From contig NC_087081.1 of assembly GCF_026151205.1 (NCBI RefSeq), positions 13,226,340-13,290,339 of the forward strand: a DNA stretch of 64,000 nt, in the 5' to 3' direction. This document shows, piece after piece, positions 48,051-60,600 of the stretch. The first letter of the stretch is position 1, and every line of letters starts with the position of its first letter. Source of the stretch: Bolinopsis microptera. Taxonomy: Eukaryota; Ctenophora; Tentaculata; Lobata; Bolinopsidae. The notes below the pieces were generated by a model. That model saw nothing but the letters and a program-made list of their open reading frames with translations. It was not told the DNA's origin and ran no database searches. Both the position numbers and the translations under genes were made by a program.

Positions 48051-48825
48051 TTATACATAGTCCAATCCTATTTATACCTACTACCTAGACCTTTCTTAAT
48101 CATGCTAGTTCAATAATGCTATAATGTTAGTCCTGTCAGTGACTAGATCAAATTAAGCCAACGATTTGTCAAATCTTCAAATGTGCATTGTGATGAAATC
48201 GTATCTTTATCAGACAAAGTTTTGTCAGTTATCGAATATTTGCTACTGTACATTTTGCAAGGAATCAACATAAATTACATGCCTTATATTTAGAATTTCA
48301 GTGTTTTCGATTCCGTGAGACGTTAAATATGTCTAGTTGGGATCACAAACTGCATCACGTGTGACGTGATGCAGTCTGTGGCATGGTGCTAGCTATAAAC
48401 TTATAACTTTATAAAGACAGAATTTACTGCAGTACGTGACCGAGTCGTAACACTCCTTATATGGCCATCACGTGACCGAGTCTCTGGTGCGTGACTCGTT
48501 TTATACCGTCTTACTTTGAATATTCAGCTTGACCTCTGTAGACTGTCCGACCCGCTTTTTGTCAAATCTTAAGAGCTGAAGCTCTAGCTCAACTCTCAAG
48601 CCGGATATCAAGATGAAATGCATCAAATTTATTATCTTCATAACTTTACCTTTGTAACCATGATGAAGGTCTCAAAAAACGATTTAACCCCTCGTTAACA
48701 ATAAAACTATAACTCATTAAGTTACGTGTCATACTCCACTTTCTCATCAGTTGATTGTGTGAGCAGCTTGTTGTTCTCGAACAAGTGATATTAATTGAAA
48801 TGCAAAGGAAGATCATCTCCTGGTG
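48051..48825. promoter_or_regulatory. Upstream region of GPCR 2 with a 25-bp perfect palindrome
   Basis: 48350-48374 reads CTGCATCACGT-gtg-ACGTGATGCAG: 11-bp perfect arms with overlapping TCACGT/ACGTGA sites of bHLH or CREB type. No coding sequence is recognised in this stretch. Confidence 0.45.
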
Positions 48826-48925
48826 CACGTGGCGGCCGGCGGGACAGAGAAGCTGGTCGCTGATTGGATGCCGTTCACGTGAGCCCGGCTGTGATTGGCC
48901 AATGATGGTCTCTCAACACCACGTG
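48826..48925 (+). promoter_or_regulatory. Candidate promoter of GPCR 2 with E-boxes and CCAAT boxes
   Basis: A GC-rich island in AT-rich surroundings. It has three CACGTG E-boxes (48826, 48876, 48920), an inverted CCAAT at 48863-48867 and the palindrome ATTGGCCAAT at 48894-48903. It lies about 270-370 bp before the GPCR 2 start codon. Motif density supports a regulatory role; the transcription start is unknown. Confidence 0.55.
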
Positions 48926-49198
48926 TTTGACGTGCCTCCAATATCAATTTGCAATGCGTTAAAAAAACGATATGACACAGTTTTTGATGATCGCAGTTAC
49001 TTAAATGAATATTAAAGGCGGCCGTGTTCGTCGTCCGTCGATTTACGTTAAACAATTAAAGAAAAAAAGCCGTTACTTTTACTGTTCCATTTGTTTAATG
49101 AAGTTTCTGGCTCTTGCTTGAGTTGAGCGGACGGTTATTTCTAGTGAAATTGTTTTCAATAAGGTAAAGAAGGAGATCCTCAACAAATTGTTGCAATT

Positions 49199-52100
49199 AT
49201 GGGTGACGATCATAGTTTGATAACAGAAGCGCAAAAGACTTATTTTGAAATAGTTTTGGTGTTCATTGGCTTCACTATCATATGCGGAAATGTCTTTGTA
49301 TTGGTCACAATGTACAGGTTATTTCTTATTTCTCACATTTTCAGCAATTGCTCCTTTTTCTCCTTTAAAAAATCATTTATTGTTAGAAGTCATCATTTTT
49401 TCAAATAAATGCGCTGCACTAATTTGCAAAAATTTAAAATTATCTTTAACTACAACATGATAGCAACTTAGGGCTAGGCCGTTGCACTAACAATATCTTG
49501 ATCATATCTTGAAATTCACCATAATAACAACCACAGGTACCCGAGGGTAAGGACAGTTTCTAACATGTTTATCATCTCCCTGGCGGTTAGTGACCTCATT
49601 GTGGGCCTGCTCACTGTTCCCGTTACTGTCACATCACTTCACACCGACCGTTGGATCTTTGGAAGTGGTAGCATTTTTTTCATAGTTGATTTTTTTATAT
49701 AGTCGTTTTTTTTCTTTTCATAATTGAAAGATTATTTTGTTTAGGATTCAATAATGAATTCGTTATGCGTCAAATTCTAAGATTTTATTTGGCCAAATTT
49801 AATTTCTTAAGCCCTCGCCACTATTATTTAAAGAATAAACATTTTGTGTGAAATTAGGTATCTAGCCGTAATTGATAACTTATATTTCAGGTTTGTGCTC
49901 CTTCTCGGCATTTATGGACAATATGGCTATAGTGGCTAGTATATGGAATCTGCGTAAGTTATTATAGCTTTATAGAAAATATGGCTATATAGTGGCAAAA
50001 AACCCAGGGCATCAGGTCGGTCGCCGGACATCATATGCACTTTTATCATTGACACTTATGACCGGTACTAGTCACAACCATGTGTCTACACTCCATTTTT
50101 AATAACCGGTGTTAACATCACATCCCCCTAGAGATGAGCAGTATAGACAGATACGTGGCTATAACACGGCCTCTCCGCTATAAGAGTCTCATTACCTATA
50201 AACTCAGCTACATTATGATTGCTGTGGTGTGGTTTATCTGCGCTGTTCTCGCTATGTTTCCTCTCGTTGGTGAGACACCTGCTTTAAATTGCTATTTACA
50301 TTAGGCTTGACTCTCAATATATCAAGATCACGGATGTTTTTAAACTCTTGAAACGAAGAAACGCGTTGCACCAAATTTTATTTAACCCGTTCATCGTTTC
50401 TAATTTCTATCATTGTAAATGCTGGTTAATAATTGTCTTGCCTTTGCAGGATGGGACAGGTACATTTACAGCAACAAGAGCTACAGTTGTGGTATTGACG
50501 GTCACTCCAACTACTTCCTGTGTTTCCTGGTTCTGGGAATATTCGTGCCTCTGTTCGTTACTATTTATAGTTACATCAACATCGGGTACTGTGCCATCAG
50601 ACATTCTCTGTGTAAGTGAAAAAATGTATTTAAAAAAGATAAAAAGTGAAATCAGACATTCTCTATGTAAATGAAAACTGTATTTTTAAAAAGATAAAAA
50701 GTGAAATCAGACATTCTCTATGTAAATGAAAACTGTATTTTTAAAAAGATAAAAAGTGAAATCAGACATTCTCTATGTAAATGAAAACTGTATTTTTAAA
50801 AAGATAAAAAGTGAAATCAGACATTCTCTATGTAAATGAAAACTGTATTTTTAAAAAGATAAAAAGTGAAATAAATTGTACAACATCTGAGATCTCGTGA
50901 GTTTTATATGCCCGGAATATTATTTAGGATTTCTTAGAACATGTTAACAAATGAAACACAGGTTTGTTATGCTGGGGGACTATGAACTATGATATATATA
51001 TATATCGCCTTATTCTTTATTAATCTTTATCATTATTATTATGCAACACTCAACAGGCCATTCAAATAACTTGGAATAGCTGTGGAAAAGTTGATATAAA
51101 ATTTATTATAAAATTTATTAGACAAATGTTTTCAAATTTTGCGTAATGCTTATTTGTTTCAGCATCGAAGCAGACAAAAGAAATGCAAGGAATCGCCATG
51201 CAAAAGCAAGCAGTAAAGAAACGGAACCTAAGGTAAATTAAAACCTTGATAGTGAGTTACGAAAATCACTTTATTAAACTATTAAAAAGCTGTCATGGAC
51301 AGTTCACCGTTTAGAAATAAATTAAAATCGACATAGTGACTAGTGAGCCAGGACAAATATTGTAAATTGAGCATCGAACCATCAAAAAGCTGTCATAGTC
51401 AAATCATAGTGACGGATTAAGAATAAAAATAGATTATTGGACAGGAGTAAAACCAAGTTATAGTATAATAATTATTATAATGACGGATTAAGGATAAAAA
51501 TAGATCGGACAGGAGTAAAACCAATTAATTTACAGAATCTCCGTCACTGTACTCTCCATTATTGGTGCCTTCATCGTGTGCACCCTGCCACTGTTTGTAA
51601 TGGGACTACTACAGTATTGTGGAGTGCAGTTCCGAACTAAACACCTTACTGATATGGTATTGTATAACTTTGATATTTCTTTTTCCAAGAATTTCAGAGA
51701 ACTTTCTAGAATATGCTCGTCGGTAATGGCATTTAAGAGTGGGATGGGCTTTAAACTATTTAAATTTAAATGATCATTTTCAAGAATAAGTTAATCAACC
51801 ATTGGGTTTTAAAGTCAAATTAGGATCTGACTATTTAAATTCTTAATGCATTAAAATATGGAATCCCAAATAAGGGTTCTTTTTACATTCTCTTATTAGC
51901 CACCAGGTATACAAATTACAAAGTCAAGGGGTTACAAGGTTGTTAAATTGGGATGAAGTTAAAATGGATTAGAAAGCGTTCACATTTTACGTCAGCAACC
52001 GACGGAATGTCCACATTCTTCTACTGACAATAACTTTGAAACTTTCAGTTTGTTCATGTCCTGTTACTGAGTAATTCAGCGCTGAACCCCATCCTCTACA

Positions 52101-52903
52101 GTTTCGGAACATACCAATTCAGGGAGGCCTTCGTGGACTTGATATACTGTCGGACTACAAGTTATCAGCTTCAGACTAGACAATTCAGGTACTTGATATA
52201 CTGTCGGACTACAAGTTATCAGCTTCAGACTAGACAATTCAGGTACTTGATATACTGTCGGACTACAAGTTATCAGCTTCAGACTAGACAATTCAGGTAC
52301 TTGATATACTGTCGGACTACAAGTTATCAGCTTCAGACTAGACAATTCAGGTACTTGATATACTGTCGGACTACAAGTTATCAGCTTCAGACTAGACAAT
52401 TCAGGTACTTGATATACTGTCGGACTACAAGTTATCAGCTTCAGACTAGACAATTCAGGTACTTGATATACTGTCGGACTACAAGTTATCAGCTTCAGAC
52501 TAGACAATTCAGGTACTTGATATACTGTCGGACTACAAGTTATCAGCTTCAGACTAGACAATTCAGGTACTTGATATACTGTCGGACTACAAGTTATCAG
52601 CTTCAGACTAGACAATTCAGGTACTTGATATACTGTCGGACTACAAGTTATCAGCTTCAGACTAGACAATTCAGGTACTTGATATACTGTCGGACTACAA
52701 GTTATCAGCTTCAGACTAGACAATTCAGGTACTTGATATACTGTCGGACTACAAGTTATCAGCTTCAGACTAGACAATTCAGGTACTTGATATACTGTCG
52801 GACTACAAGTTATCAGCTTCAGACTAGACAATTCAGGTTAATGTTACATAGTGATGTTGGTGTAAAACTTGGCTATAAACGAGAAGATCTGATAACTTAT
52901 TAA
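49199..52903 (+). CDS. Rhodopsin-family GPCR 2 with tandem-repeat C-terminal tail, complete eight-exon gene
   Basis: Exons 49199-49317, 49537-49667, 49891-49953, 50132-50269, 50450-50611, 51163-51232, 51536-51656 and 52049-52903 join in frame into 552 residues. TM1 has CGNVFVLV; TM2 ISLAVSDLIVG; GLCSF holds the conserved Cys; TM3/ICL2 is SSIDRYVAITRPLRY. ECL2 contains SYSCGI. TM5 LGIFVPLFVTIYSY; TM6 VCTLPLF, lacking the usual Trp of CWxP; TM7 LLLSNSALNPILYSF, then helix 8 QFREAF. From residue about 298 the tail is thirteen copies of an 18-residue repeat (YLIYCRTTSYQLQTRQFR), then 21 unique residues. This is a class A orphan receptor, possibly amine-like; no ligand can be inferred. Confidence 0.94.
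50596..50870 (+). repeat. 55-bp repeat made of the GPCR 2 exon-5 end and its donor
   Basis: Five units. The first spans the end of exon 5 (atcagacattctctgt|gtaagt) and runs into the intron; four more follow, with the donor changed from gtgtaagt to atgtaaat. The copied exon fragment therefore lies in the intron with weakened donors. Confidence 0.92.
52136..52837 (+). repeat. 54-bp coding tandem repeat, 13 copies, in the GPCR 2 last exon
   Basis: Thirteen 54-bp units with no difference noticed except at the left edge (gtggacttg instead of gtacttg start). The unit is in frame and both strands stay open. Each unit has two Cys/Tyr/Thr-rich turns and TSYQLQTRQ, with potential phosphorylation and palmitoylation sites. 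Near-identity at silent positions implies very recent expansion. Confidence 0.97.
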
Positions 52904-53097
52904 AATAATTCTATTGCATGCTACAAACAGCTAAAAGAAAACTTATTGATAAAGGTCATTTACATGTAGCTTATAATTCTCGTGTATTGACTATTGACCT
53001 TATCGGGAAACGATGCTTTGCAAACAAATGTGTGTTTATGTTCAATTTCCAAGAAAAATAACTCTAGGCTATCAACGTATGTTTTAATGAATTAGAT

Positions 53098-53248
53098 ATA
53101 TAACAACATCAATATATAACAACATTAAGAACAACATTAAGAACAACATTAAAAACAACATTAATATATAACAACATTAAAAACAACATTAAGAACAACA
53201 TTAATATATAACAACATTAAGAACAACATTAAGAACAACATTAAGAAC
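53098..53248. repeat. (aacaacattaag)n repeats abutting a start codon
   Basis: About a dozen units of aacaacattaagaac / aacaacattaatatat end directly before the ATG at 53249. The preceding bases ttaagaac belong to the repeat. Confidence 0.85.
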
Positions 53249-53676
53249 ATGGTTAACTCCAGGGCCAGAACAACAACTCGTGCTGAACCAGCCAACTCCC
53301 AGTCACAACGATTCACTGATGAAAACGTCAGAGCCAAACGTGTTGTCAAGGTAACAAATAAGTTTTAAAGGGCGTATCACGCTGTAGTTGTGTTTGTGGT
53401 TGTCAAACACAATAATATTTGTAATATGATTAATCTATGGACCTATGGTGCTTAAGTTTTAAAACCTTCTTTATTTGATTGTTTATTGCATATTTTGTTT
53501 AATGAATGAATGAATAAACTTCCCTGCAGCGTGCGAGCAGTGATGACTTGACAGTGGCAGTGGATACAATGAGAAAGGAGAAGGAGGGTAATGTGAAGGA
53601 GGAACACAATGCTATTAGGTTATCTGAGATTAAGAGCATCAAATTCGGGAATACGGATGAGATTCTTCAGATTTAG
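53249..53676 (+). CDS. Small two-exon protein of unknown function
   Basis: Exons 53249-53350 and 53530-53676 (gtcaag|gtaaca, ctgcag|cgtgcg, phase 0) give 82 residues. The protein is hydrophilic and charged: a basic N-terminus rich in Arg/Thr (MVNSRARTTTRAEP), then RVVKRASSDD, a potential basophilic kinase site, and a Lys/Glu-rich helix (RKEKEGNVKEEH). No transmembrane segment or recognised domain. The ATG is fixed by its position after the repeat and by continuity of the frame. It could also be the 5' part of a longer transcript or a spurious model; the clean splice signals and coding-like composition of both exons favour a real gene. Confidence 0.5.
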
Positions 53677-54621
53677 GGATTGGTGATGGCTTATTTGAGT
53701 TATAAGCTCAAAGAAGAGAATTGCGTAGGTTTTGGACATTTTCGTGAGTGGAATAATTGATTTTGGAGATTCTTAACTATTAAGAAATGGGCTATCTATT
53801 TAGCTTTTGAGTTTATTGAGCAGCTATAAGGTGAACTGGAATGCTAAAAAAGTCAAAGAACAAAGTAATTATGTGTTGATGTTTTGTGATTTTCTGTTGA
53901 ATATGGCGATGGAAGAATTTAGTTCCTACGATATTTATATAACGGAATCAACCGCTTATACTAGTCCCATTAATGCAATGTCCGGCCCCTTTGCGGGTCT
54001 ACAGCTAAAATTTTGTGCTGTAGTAAGCTGAATTTTTATTGCTTGCTTGTTTGTTAAATGATCAATTTGTGTTTCAACCAAATTCTATTTTTGTTTTAAG
54101 AAAATGATCTTCGTGGAATATAAAACAGCATTGTAATCAAAACGGCCGTCGGACTGTAATCCAACTTGAAGATTACGAATGGTGAATAGCAGGTTACAAA
54201 GTGATTTACATCTGTAAAGTTACAAAAATAAAAAGCAAAATATCAAAAAATCGTCAGAAACCACCACCAAAAGGTATCTTGCACCACCGTAACGCTATTT
54301 ACTCAAACCCCAATCATGATATTGAATCACTTGTTGCATATGTAAATATGTATTTTTATGATTGGTAGAGCTCCTCACCCGACCCCCTTTTGTGTGATTG
54401 AGAAAGCTCCCCACCCGACCCCACCCTCCCCCCTCTTGTTTGATTGATACTTGTTTCACTTTTATATATCCCAGCTGGCTTACGCAATGTGCAAGCTCAT
54501 CCTCCCAAAACACAGATGGTATTTCCGGCACATTTGTAATGCTTGCTACACATATGATACAAGCTGTTTTGTTGTTTGCTCTTATCTGATAAGGAGAAGA
54601 GAGGACTGATTATTACCAAAC
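53677..54621. other. Spacer between the small gene and the coiled-coil gene
   Basis: Probable 3' UTR of the small gene and promoter of the next. A direct repeat of gtgtgattgagaaagctcc / gattggtagagctcctcacc type with cacccgacccc occurs at about 54359-54425. No other gene is recognised. Confidence 0.4.
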
Positions 54622-57600
54622 ATGTCCGCGGTAAGATTTTAGACCTTCCAGTTGCAGAGTGCTGCAGACAAACTACTTATATTGATAAATTTTGTTCTTA
54701 GTCACAGCACAATTATGCTTTATTTTTCAATGGACGTTGTTAAAGGTTCTATCGGAGTGCTCCAGATTTTAACTAGATGTTGCTAAAACGTTGACATATT
54801 CTTTATCTCAGCTGGTGAATAAATTGGTAGGTAAGAAGGACGATGAGGAGGAGGAGCAGAGGAAAAAAGAGCACCTACACCATCATCATAGACACCACAA
54901 AGACAAGCATCGTCAACCGAGCGCTAAACTCGCAAAGGTCTTAACTTTACCCATCAGCCTGTTAACTCGATTCATAATCAGTCTTATTTACTGTGCAAAC
55001 TTAAGTTGAAGAGCGAGCTTTTAAATACACATGATCGGGACAAGACTTGGATATTTTATTTGCTTTGTAAGATTCAGTATGTTCTCAGGATGATACTCCA
55101 GCCCACACGGTGCCTCAGTTGGAGAGGAAGATACTGACCCTCCGAGATCACTTGGAACACGACCTTGGGGAGAAGGACGCTCTTCTTAAACTCATTATAT
55201 CTGGGATTCAGAACTTAAATGATAATTTAGATGGTAGGAATCCAATGTTTATTTGTAGGATTTTGGGTCGCTACCCTATGAATTTTGAAAATATGGATAC
55301 ATTTAAGCTTATGATAAATTGATCAACTCTTCCGATAAGAAAGACCTTTAAGACACTATTTGCTAAAATCAGTGCCACGTGAGGCTGATTTCATCAATCT
55401 GTCAGGAGAACGAAATGAGCGCTGTGACGATGTAGATGAACTACACAACCATTGTAAAAAGTTGAGACAAGCACTTGATCAAGAAGCTGACGAGCGATAT
55501 GGGGTGGATCAAAGTCTTCAAGCGTTTAAGTGAGTCATCACATGGTGAAATAAAGCGAATCTTTACAGCATCAAAGATTTATTAGCTAATATTTTGGCAT
55601 AATTGGATAAAATATCCAAATATGTTTATTTATTTTTGTAATGACAACATTTCTCACAAAGGTTCTTAACAAAATTGTATATTTCCCCAGGGATCATTCT
55701 GATTATGCAGATTTGGAACTGAAGGGAGATATTGAACTCCTTCAAGAATTTCAACGAGACACTATTGAGGACAAAAAGATTATCATGGGTAATGCTCTTT
55801 TCATACTTTCGAGTCAAAGTTTTTAAATATATCGTGAGAAATACTGGAACTGCACTTTTTTTGCACATTCTTTTAATTTCAATGGAATTACTTATAATGC
55901 TCATACAATTTTCAGGAGCAATAATGGAGTTGGAGGAAAAGTTAAATGAAGTTCGCTCATCCCATGGACACCGAATAGACGACATCAGCATTAACCAGGG
56001 TCAGATTAGGAAGGTAATGATAGTAGTCAATAAATAACTATAACTAAAAAGAATAGTAAGTTAAAATGTAAAAACCGTACCATCGGCGATTCGGCAGAAC
56101 AGACATTTTGCCACTGTGGTGTATATGATTCAAATTTCATTTGAATCATATACACCACAGTGTATAGATTAAATTAATGTAGATTAAATAAGATCCTTAC
56201 ACAAATGAATTCCGCAGATTTTGATTACCTGTGCACTATTTTCTGACTAGTCTGCATTTTTTCTGACTAATCTGCATATTTTCTGAGTAGTCTGCATATT
56301 TTCTGACTAGTCTGCATATCCGGTTATATAAATTACATTTTGATACTAAACTAACTTTTAGAGTATCGAAGAACAGATACAGATCATACACAGGATACAA
56401 TTGAGCGACTTTGAAAACGCAACCCTGAAAATAACCGATATCCAAAGTAAACTTCAAGAGCAAATCAAGACTCAAGCTGAGGATTTTAGGTGAGAATTAA
56501 TGGACCACTTAAGCTTTTAGCACTTATTCTCACAGGAAAAGAACAAGCTCCCGTATATTTGATTTATAAATCATTTAAAAAGCATTTAAATAAATGTAAA
56601 TGCTTTAACGCTATATTTACAACCATTTATTTTTATTTAAACGGTCACCATGTCATATGTATCAAAAGAGCCGCTCGAATATTGAATCAGTAATAAATTC
56701 TCGAAACTCAGGCTGTTTACCATGAGATTAAAAAATTAAAACAACTATCTGATCTCACTAATCTCACTCTATTATAGGGAGCTAACTGTGGAAGCGAACA
56801 AGTCGATGGCACGACAAAGCAAAGAGATGCAAGTGATAAAGAGGCAGGTTGAAGATCGGATTGAGTCCCTGAACGGTACTGTGGATAAAAAGGAAAGAGG
56901 GCTCAGTATCAAGCTGCAGGAGACCAGAGACAAATTTGTTAAGGTAAACGGTGTGGATTTATAAAGTTGCTGTTCGGAATTGGTGTTGGTCGAATTTCAT
57001 TCAGGTTATAAACGGTTACGTTTGTTTTCTGAAAAATTATTGAAATCGTATTTGAAATTGAATTTCAAAGGAAAATCTTCAGATTGAAGATAGGTTCAGT
57101 GAGGTTACAACTAAATTTGCGACAGTAAGCGGAATAGTTGAGACTGCTATCGACCAAATCCATTCGACACGAGCGAGAGCTGAGGAAGCAACGGATATTC
57201 AGAAAAATAGATTCGAATATTTTGATATGTTCATGCAAAGCTTGAAGCAATCCCAAGCAACGATTGATAGTCGAATAGGGTTCTTGTACACTATTGGTAA
57301 GTATTAATTTTATTTTATCGGTACAAATTGGAATTTTAGATCGAGTCCAAATTCTCTCGGAGGTTTTAAACTTAAATGGACCTTATGCAAAATATCACTT
57401 TATCGGGTAATCAACCCACGTACTGTGCAGTGAACGAACTGCGGTGGAGGGAACGCGCGGAAACAGCTCGAACTAACCGAGTTACTCGCCAGCACAGCTC
57501 CTCTAACTTGGTAGGGGATGATGTAAAGTCCACCAAGTCCGGCAAGTTTGTTACCTACAGTCATGCTTGTGAGTATAGTTTGCCGCTGATACTTTAGATT

Positions 57601-60600
57601 AATTCACCGCATTTGTACAACTTTTAAGTTTTATTGTCACCAGGATTTACCCGTAAGAGCTTACAAGGAAATTGTCCTTGAGTGCTGATAACGTGCATAT
57701 ATAATTTAAACTGTTCAATAATTAATATGAATGAGGATGATAATTCTCGAAGATAGCTTTAAAAATACTGTTTCAGCTGTGGACTTTGTAGAAGTCGACA
57801 ACTTAACTCAAGCGGTCAACGACATTGAAATGGAAATGAAAGGTATAAATAGCATTTATTGGAAATATTTAGAATATTTAGAACATTTGGAACATTTAGG
57901 ACATTTAGGACATTTAGGACATTTAGGACATTTAGGACATTTAGGACATTTAGGACATTTAGGACATTTAGGACATTTAGGACATTTAGGACATTTAGGA
58001 CATTTAAGACATTTAGGACATTTAGGACATTTAGGACATTTAGGACATTTAGGACATTTAGGACATTTAGGACATTTAGGACATTTAAGACATTTAGGAC
58101 ATTTAGGACATTTAGGACATTTAGGACATTTAGGACATTTAGGACATTTAGGACATTTAGGACATTTAAGACATTTAGGACATTTAGAACCTTAAATTGA
58201 TTTGTTATCAACAAACCACCTCCAGGTGTCTATCTAATTACTAATCGGTGGAATTTTGGAGAAGAAATTTCCTTGTGTTCAAAATGAATAAACTTTTGAT
58301 TTGTCAGTTTTTCAGTTAGATTTATGAGGTTAGCAAAGAAAAACATGCTAGAAAATTAAACTCGGGTCCTTTAAATGGGCGACAACTTTTGTATGATGAC
58401 CGAGCCATACCACGAGAATGACAATATAATTACAAATTTATAAGAAATGATTTTCAAAATCGCCTTCAATGCATTTGACGTCTCGGTCACCATGCTTTTG
58501 TTTCAGGGCATATCAATATAACTTGACAAAATCAGCATATTGGTGTCAAATCATTCAGCGATGAACGCAAAACGAGGCATTTATTGAACTCTTAAGTCTT
58601 AGTCTTACTCTTAACCATATTTAACCAAGGGAAACAAACTCTGACAAATTTAAATTTTATTTGTCAAATTTTGTTTCCTGTGAACAAATATGGTTAAGAT
58701 TTAGACTTAAGAGTTTAATAAATGCTGCGTTAAAACCAATCGCTGAATTTATGACTGATCGCTCAAGAGTTGATATTCAGTCGACTGTGATGTAAAACTT
58801 TACCTGGGGAGTAGGGACCCCAGGCTATACATTATAATGTTCATAAACACAGGCTGAGCGCCGCCCAGTAAGTAAAACTTTGTACTTGTTCAGCTATTAT
58901 GAGAGTAAGAAAAGCAACTCACAAATCTAATAGTGATGACATAATATCACAAGACGTCCTCATGTATAATGGTATGCGTAAAGATTTCGATAGACTTTGA
59001 TATTCAGAGACGTCACAAAAACCATTAAATTCCCAGCAAAGAGCGAAGTTTTGACAAATAAAATATTTATAACCATTTGTATGGGGTGTCGTATAATTAT
59101 CGAATTATTGCAGCAAAGATCGAGGTTTTGACAGATAATCTCGAGCAGCACCGAAAGGAAACTCTACATGCAATCAGCAGAGCACGAGATAAAAGTCTGA
59201 GTTCCACCACTGCAGTAGATAAACTTCAAACTGTAGTTGAGAGAATGAACGAGAAGTTCTCTGATATAACCAGGTAAATAAAATAGACTTGCAATAGGTG
59301 GATAGGTTAAACGACCCATGATTCGATTGAAATCTTCGTAGGTCAAAGTATTAGTTTAAGGTAGACTCGCCACTGCTATTTAAAAAAGGATTGCACACTT
59401 CATTGCAATATATTGGGTTCTGTGATTCTGCAACAAATTTGCAATCAGTTGATTTGAAAATTTTAGGATAGAACAGAATATACCATGTCAATGAAACCAT
59501 CACCTGCTACACAGACGGATCACGCACAGACTCAGGTAGCGGGGCTGGTTATATTATCACCACTGACAACAACAACACTACACTAGAGGAAAGATCATTC
59601 AAGTTTCCCGAATATTGCACCGTTTATCAAACAGAACTCACTGCCATAATCGATGCTTGTAAATATCTGTCAAGTTAATATACCAACACACACATCATCA
59701 TATGGTCAGACAGTCTCTCCTCTATTCAAGCTATATCCTCACCCTCAACGAGGAGTATAACTACTAGAGACTGTTACGACACCCTCAATACACTCGGATC
59801 CACTAACACCTTAGAGATCAGATGGATAACTGCACACATCGGATTGTGGGGTTAAAAAAAGCAGACGAGCTGGCCAAAATTGGCACAACCAGTGAATCCA
59901 CTTTGAATTGCCCAATTGCACAATCTTACATCAAACTCCTGATCGACGACAAGGTCACCAAACTTAATCAAGAATCATGGATTACTGATGGTCCCAGACA
60001 CACTAAACTGACACTCGGACACAAAAACATCAACATCATCAAAAATCTCAACACTACACTCAGTAACAACAGACAAAATTACAGAACTGCAGTGCACCTC
60101 ATCACGGGACATTGTGGCCTTAACAAACACCTACATACCATTCGCAAATCAGACACAAGTGCTTGTCCTAAATGATATTGTTTATCTATATTTTCATAAT
60201 ATGAAGTCAAATCAAGGGTCCCGGAAAAAAAGGTTTTGGTGTATGTCCTCTTAAGCTTTTATGATAGTGATGCATACAAATTGTAGCGAAACAGTAAAAG
60301 GTCAAGAGCTGAGAGAAGGTGGAGATATGGCAAAAAAAGTAATAAATCGAATTCAGGTACTTTTGGCTAAGATTTAAATTAGGGCACATATAAAGTTATT
60401 TATACGACATAATGTATGTGAATTATAATATGCGAAATGCGAATATGTGGACATCTTACAAATAATCTTTATAACATTAATACGAAGACAACTAATCGAG
60501 AGTTTCTTAGCGATGATGAATCATAACTGCAGACACCACGTGACTCAATAAAATTTAATCAACGATATTTAACGTCCATGGCTGTAGTTGTAATAGTTAA

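Noticed and set aside
57731-58214. His-Leu-Gly and Asn-Val-Leu repeat proteins
   Set aside because: Frames through the 9-bp intronic minisatellite after the exon-11 donor; the upstream 22 residues belong to a spliced exon.
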